A DNA stretch of 64,000 nucleotides from contig UCGV01000033.1 of NCBI GenBank assembly GCA_900471925.1, forward strand, positions 55,881 through 119,880. The letters are read 5' to 3'. Source of the DNA: Hyphomicrobiales bacterium. GTDB lineage: Bacteria; Pseudomonadota; Alphaproteobacteria; Rhizobiales; Rhizobiaceae. Of this stretch, positions 60,953-64,000 are shown piece by piece (positions within the stretch are counted from its first letter, which is position 1; the number at the start of each line of letters is the position of its first letter). The notes under the pieces are model-generated. The model did no database searches. It worked only from the letters and a program-made list of their open reading frames with translations, and had not been told where the DNA came from. A program made the position numbers and the translations under genes.

Positions 60953-61693
60953 ATGCAGGATCCGACAATCAAGTACCCGAAACCCCGTTCGAAAAGCAGG
61001 AGCTGGCGTTTCATGGGCTCGCGGGCAGAATGAACCCAAAGCCGGACCATGGAGAGACGTCCAACAAGGGGTTGGGTCGACTTGAGGCGGCAAGGCGCTG
61101 GTGACGGGCGGAGATTCGGGCATGGGCCGTGCCGCCGCGATCGCCTACCCTGCGAAGGCGCCGACCTCGCTATCCACAATCTGCCGGACGAGGAGCCGGA
61201 CGCAATGGAAGTCATCGCCTTGATCGAGAAGGAAGGCCGCAAGGAAGTATCCCTACCAGCCGATCTTCGAGACGAATCCTTTTGTGAGAAGCTTGCCGAG
61301 GACGCTGCGAAAGCGTTGGGCGGGCTCGACATCTTCGTGCGCAACGCGGGACGCCAGCAGCAGGCGGGGAGGTTGCCGGACATCACCTCCGACGCCTTTG
61401 ACGCGACGATCAAGACCAACATCTACGGCATCCGAGTCAACGGCGTGGCTCCTGGCCCGATCTGGACGCCCCTGCAGGTGGCCGGAGGCGCAACCATGGA
61501 GAAGCTCGAGCAGTTTGGCGGCAAGACGCAGATGGGCCGACCGGGCCAGCCGGCGCAACTCCCCTCGATCTACGTCCAGCTCGCGGCCAGCTACGCAACG
61601 GGACAGGTCTACGGCGCGACCGGCGGCAGTGGCCAGCCCTGGATCACCAGCGAACCGAACTCAGAACAGAACTTGCAGAGGAGAACGACATGA
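60953..61693 (+). pseudogene. SDR oxidoreductase lacking its catalytic region
   Basis: The ATG 60953 has GGAGGGAG upstream, and the N-terminus (MQDPTIKYPKP) matches stress SDRs. Several frame changes occur before 61170; the TGGDSGMGRA cofactor loop is encoded near 61100 in another frame. The following part reads LPADLRDESFCEKLAEDAAKAL and NAGRQQQAG, then jumps from KTNIYG directly to IRVNGVAPGPIWTPL. About 50 residues carrying the Ser-Tyr-Lys triad are missing. The end overlaps the alcohol dehydrogenase start. Confidence 0.85.
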
Positions 61694-62853
61694 AAGCTTT
61701 GACCTGGCACGGAAGCGGCGACATTCGCTGTGAGGGGGTGGATGACCCAATCATTCAGGATGAACGTGACGCGATCATCAAGGTGACGAGCTGCGCCATA
61801 TGTGGCTCCGACTTGCATCTCTATGGCGGCTTCGTACCCGGCATGCATGCCGGCGATGTCATGGGACACGAAACCATGGGCGAAGTCGTCGAGGTCGGCC
61901 GTGGCAACTCGAAGCTCAAGATCGGCGACCGGGTGGTCGTTCCGTTCACCATCTCATGTGGTGACTGCTCCATGTGCAAGCGCAGTCTTTTCTCTCTATG
62001 CCAGCGCTCGAACCCTTCGGGTGCGAAACAGGCAGAGCAGATCGGCTATTCGACAGCAGGACTTTTCGGCTACTCCGACATGTACGGTCGCTTCCCAGGC
62101 GGGCAGGCACAGTACCTGCGAATTCCTTTCGCCGATGTCGGGCCGATCAAGGTTCCGGACGGTCTAAGCGATGAGCAGGTTCTCTTCCTGAGCGACATTT
62201 TCCCGACCGGCTACATGGCCGCGGAGAACTGCGGCATCAAACAAGGGCAGACGATTGCGGTATTCGGCTGCGGTCCTGTCGGTCTTTTCGCCATCAAATC
62301 TGCCTTCCTTTTGGGCGCCGAACGCGTCATCGCCATCGACACCGTTCCGGAACGTCTCGCACTTGCCCGCGCGTCGGGTGCTGAAACGCTCGACTATACC
62401 GACGAGGATCTGCAGAAGAAGATCGTGGAGATGACGGGTGGCAGTGGTCCCGACGCCGTCATCGAGGCTGTGGGTATGGAAAGCCATGGCGGCGGCGGCG
62501 TGATGGAAACGATGCAGACGAAGCTAACCTCGACGGAACGGCCTTACGCGTTGAGCCAGGCAATCCTCGCCTGCCGTCCGGGTGGAACCGTCTCGCTCCC
62601 GGGCGTCTTCGTCGGACCGGCGGTCCCCGCGCCGCTCGGTGCGTTCGTCGGCAAGGGTCTGACGCTGAAGACGGGGCAGACGCACGTGCAACGCTATCTC
62701 GAACCGCTGATGGACCTGATCGTCGAGGGTAAGATCGACCCGTCCTTCCTCATTACCCATCGCATCGGCCTCGAGGAAGGTCCCGACGCTTACAAGACTT
62801 TTCGGGACAAGACCGACGGCTGCGTCAAGGTCGTCATTCGTCCAAACGGCTAG
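61690..62853 (+). CDS. Zinc-dependent alcohol dehydrogenase (formaldehyde dehydrogenase-like)
   Basis: A medium-chain dehydrogenase of 387 residues. Catalytic zinc ligands are at Cys38 (CAICGSD) and His60/Glu61 (GHETMGE). Structural zinc ligands are Cys90, Cys93, Cys96 and Cys104. The NAD loop is VFGCGPVG, and the insertion AVGMESHGGGG is typical of the glutathione-independent formaldehyde dehydrogenase-like subgroup. AGAGGAG precedes ATG 61690. It was probably co-transcribed with the now broken SDR. Confidence 0.93.
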   Translation: MKALTWHGSGDIRCEGVDDPIIQDERDAIIKVTSCAICGSDLHLYGGFVPGMHAGDVMGHETMGEVVEVGRGNSKLKIGDRVVVPFTISCGDCSMCKRSLFSLCQRSNPSGAKQAEQIGYSTAGLFGYSDMYGRFPGGQAQYLRIPFADVGPIKVPDGLSDEQVLFLSDIFPTGYMAAENCGIKQGQTIAVFGCGPVGLFAIKSAFLLGAERVIAIDTVPERLALARASGAETLDYTDEDLQKKIVEMTGGSGPDAVIEAVGMESHGGGGVMETMQTKLTSTERPYALSQAILACRPGGTVSLPGVFVGPAVPAPLGAFVGKGLTLKTGQTHVQRYLEPLMDLIVEGKIDPSFLITHRIGLEEGPDAYKTFRDKTDGCVKVVIRPNG

Positions 62854-62914
62854 GAGACCTCTTCCCGTGGGTGGCGAAACGTGGCTAGCCGCGGTCCCGA
62901 TCCAGGATAGCAAC

Positions 62915-63778
62915 ATGACATTCTTGGGCTTCGAACTGCGAACAATACAAGTCGAAGCCGGTGACATCCGGCTTCGCGTTGGCGGCGCAGGTCCGCCCAT
63001 CCTCCTTTTGCATGGCCATCCGCGGACGCATATGACCTGGGGTAGGGTGGCTGACCTGCTCGCACCGTCATTTACCGTTGTCTGTCCAGACCTTCCGGGG
63101 TTCGGGCAATCCTATGTACCTGAGGATACACCCGACAGCCGCCACTCTTCGAAAAAGGCGAAGGCGGCGGCGATGGTAGAATTGATGAGCCGATTGGGGC
63201 ATGACGAGTTCTTCCTCGTCGGACACGACCGCGGGAGCCTGACGGCATTTCGCATGGCAATGGATTATCCGGAGGCCGTGAAGAAGCTGATGCTCGTCGA
63301 TGGCCTCCCGGTCCTTGAGCATCTGGAGCGAGCCGATTGGACGTTTGCACGAGACTGGTTCCACTGGTTCTTTTTCGCTCAGCCGGAAAAGCCTGAACGC
63401 GTGATTTCCGCCGACCCGGGACGATGGTACGACAAACTCTCGCCCGACCAAATGGGCCACGCAGCCTTCGCGGATATCCTTGAGGCCATCCATCGCCCGG
63501 AGATCGTCCATGGGATGATCGAGGATTACCGCGCGGGCATCCGCATCGACCACCTTCATGATAAGGCCGATCGCGACGCCGGGCGGAAGATTGAGTGTCC
63601 GATGCTCTGCCTGTGGTCGCTTTGGGACGATCTCGAACAGATTTATGGCGATCCCGTTGCGATTTGGAGAAATTGGGCTACCAACGTCGATGGCTACGGG
63701 ATAGACAGCGGCCATCATGTGGCCGAGGAAAATCCGGTCGACCTTGCGAAAGCGATTAGCAGCTTCGCAGTCGAATAG
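62915..63778 (+). CDS. Alpha/beta hydrolase, haloacetate dehalogenase-like
   Basis: A protein of 287 residues. Its nucleophile elbow is GHDRGS with Asp105 as nucleophile, HGHPRTH forms the oxyanion region, and GHHVAEE at about 266-272 carries the catalytic His. This Asp-His-Asp arrangement with the adjacent Arg106 is the fluoroacetate/haloacetate dehalogenase pattern, also close to epoxide hydrolases. ATG 62915 is preferred (AGGA eight bases upstream) over GTG 62867. The natural substrate is not deducible. Confidence 0.85.
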   Translation: MTFLGFELRTIQVEAGDIRLRVGGAGPPILLLHGHPRTHMTWGRVADLLAPSFTVVCPDLPGFGQSYVPEDTPDSRHSSKKAKAAAMVELMSRLGHDEFFLVGHDRGSLTAFRMAMDYPEAVKKLMLVDGLPVLEHLERADWTFARDWFHWFFFAQPEKPERVISADPGRWYDKLSPDQMGHAAFADILEAIHRPEIVHGMIEDYRAGIRIDHLHDKADRDAGRKIECPMLCLWSLWDDLEQIYGDPVAIWRNWATNVDGYGIDSGHHVAEENPVDLAKAISSFAVE

Positions 63779-63823
63779 AATGTGGTCGCTTGTGGGAGCG
63801 GGCGATATCGAGGAATGGCAAGG

Positions 63824-64000
63824 TCAGGCTTTCTTAATGATGCTGATCGCACCGCTGACCTCGAGAATAGCAAACTTGATCTCTTTCACCGTTTCTATGC
63901 CCTCCTGGCTCCTGGCAGCTTCCATGACGTCCTCCCGGTCGAGACGGCAGCCTCGCATGGCGTTGCTGTCGAACATGCCGTCGACGACAAGAATTGTCGG
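63824..64000 (-). CDS. DUF421 (YetF-like) protein, C-terminal end (rest outside window)
   Basis: An open frame from the right edge to TGA 63824-63826. PTILVVDGMFDSNAMRGCRL, EDVMEAARSQEGIETVKEIKFAILEVSGAISII match the cytosolic C-terminal domain of DUF421 membrane proteins. The membrane part lies beyond the window. Confidence 0.8.
   Translation of the reverse strand, partial: PTILVVDGMFDSNAMRGCRLDREDVMEAARSQEGIETVKEIKFAILEVSGAISIIKKA

Overview
The window looks like part of a large accessory replicon (plasmid or chromid) of a Rhizobiaceae bacterium of the Rhizobium/Sinorhizobium/Agrobacterium group. The evidence is the high-GC coding sequence, HWE-type histidine kinases, many small rhizobial families (DUF982, DUF2934, DUF6894, DUF3008, DUF6481, DUF4112, DUF883/DUF3618-like), a tandem ku pair, and remnants of a RepB-type partition gene and an IS66 orfA. 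No rRNA, tRNA, CRISPR array, phage module or complete insertion sequence was seen.

Layout. 0-9 kb: end of a GAF-type histidine kinase, a hybrid histidine kinase, an XRE regulator, a GH13 trehalose-synthase-like enzyme, LtrA and YihY membrane proteins, a pyridoxamine-oxidase-fold stress protein and exonuclease III. 9-22 kb: small stress-type proteins (DUF3008, YidB, DUF4112, glycine-zipper, DUF6894, DUF2934), an esterase, an SDR, a two-repeat HARP-like protein, a GFA protein, and a GST split by one extra base. 22-29 kb: a decayed DUF4143 ATPase, a GAF histidine kinase, a lone receiver protein and an FAD monooxygenase. 29-31.3 kb: two ku genes, divergent from a small gene. 31-50 kb: treZ, an AI-2E family protein, an HWE kinase, a cold-shock protein, a broken vapBC pair and many small or decaying genes. 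50-57 kb: a KGG-like small protein, CBS and DUF72 proteins, an ATP-dependent DNA ligase and an overlapping three-gene operon (nutrient-deprivation protein, holin-like, DUF3618). 57-64 kb: an extra Mfd-like helicase, kinase and SDR pseudogenes, a zinc alcohol dehydrogenase, a haloacetate-dehalogenase-like hydrolase and the tail of a DUF421 protein.

Main unifying signal: many transcription units are preceded, in the correct orientation and usually 15-105 bp from the start codon, by GGAAC-N16/17-(C/G)GTT or a close variant. This is the promoter of the alphaproteobacterial general stress sigma factor EcfG/RpoE2, whose published consensus in S. meliloti is GGAAC-N18/19-TT. I found twelve strict sites and about ten looser ones by eye. 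They lie in front of the XRE gene, the trehalose-synthase-like gene, the esterase, yidB, DUF4112, DUF2934, the ku operon and its divergent neighbour, a small membrane-protein operon, the KGG-like gene, the holin/DUF3618 operon and the Mfd-like gene. The window therefore reads as a general-stress island combining osmoprotection (trehalose), double-strand-break repair (Ku, ligase, Mfd-like, ExoIII), envelope-associated small proteins and sensor kinases. No ecfG, nepR or phyR is present here.

The second theme is decay. At least ten genes are frameshifted, truncated or fragmentary. Three frameshifts are a single extra base in an A/T homopolymer, so either sequencing error or recent mutation must be considered.
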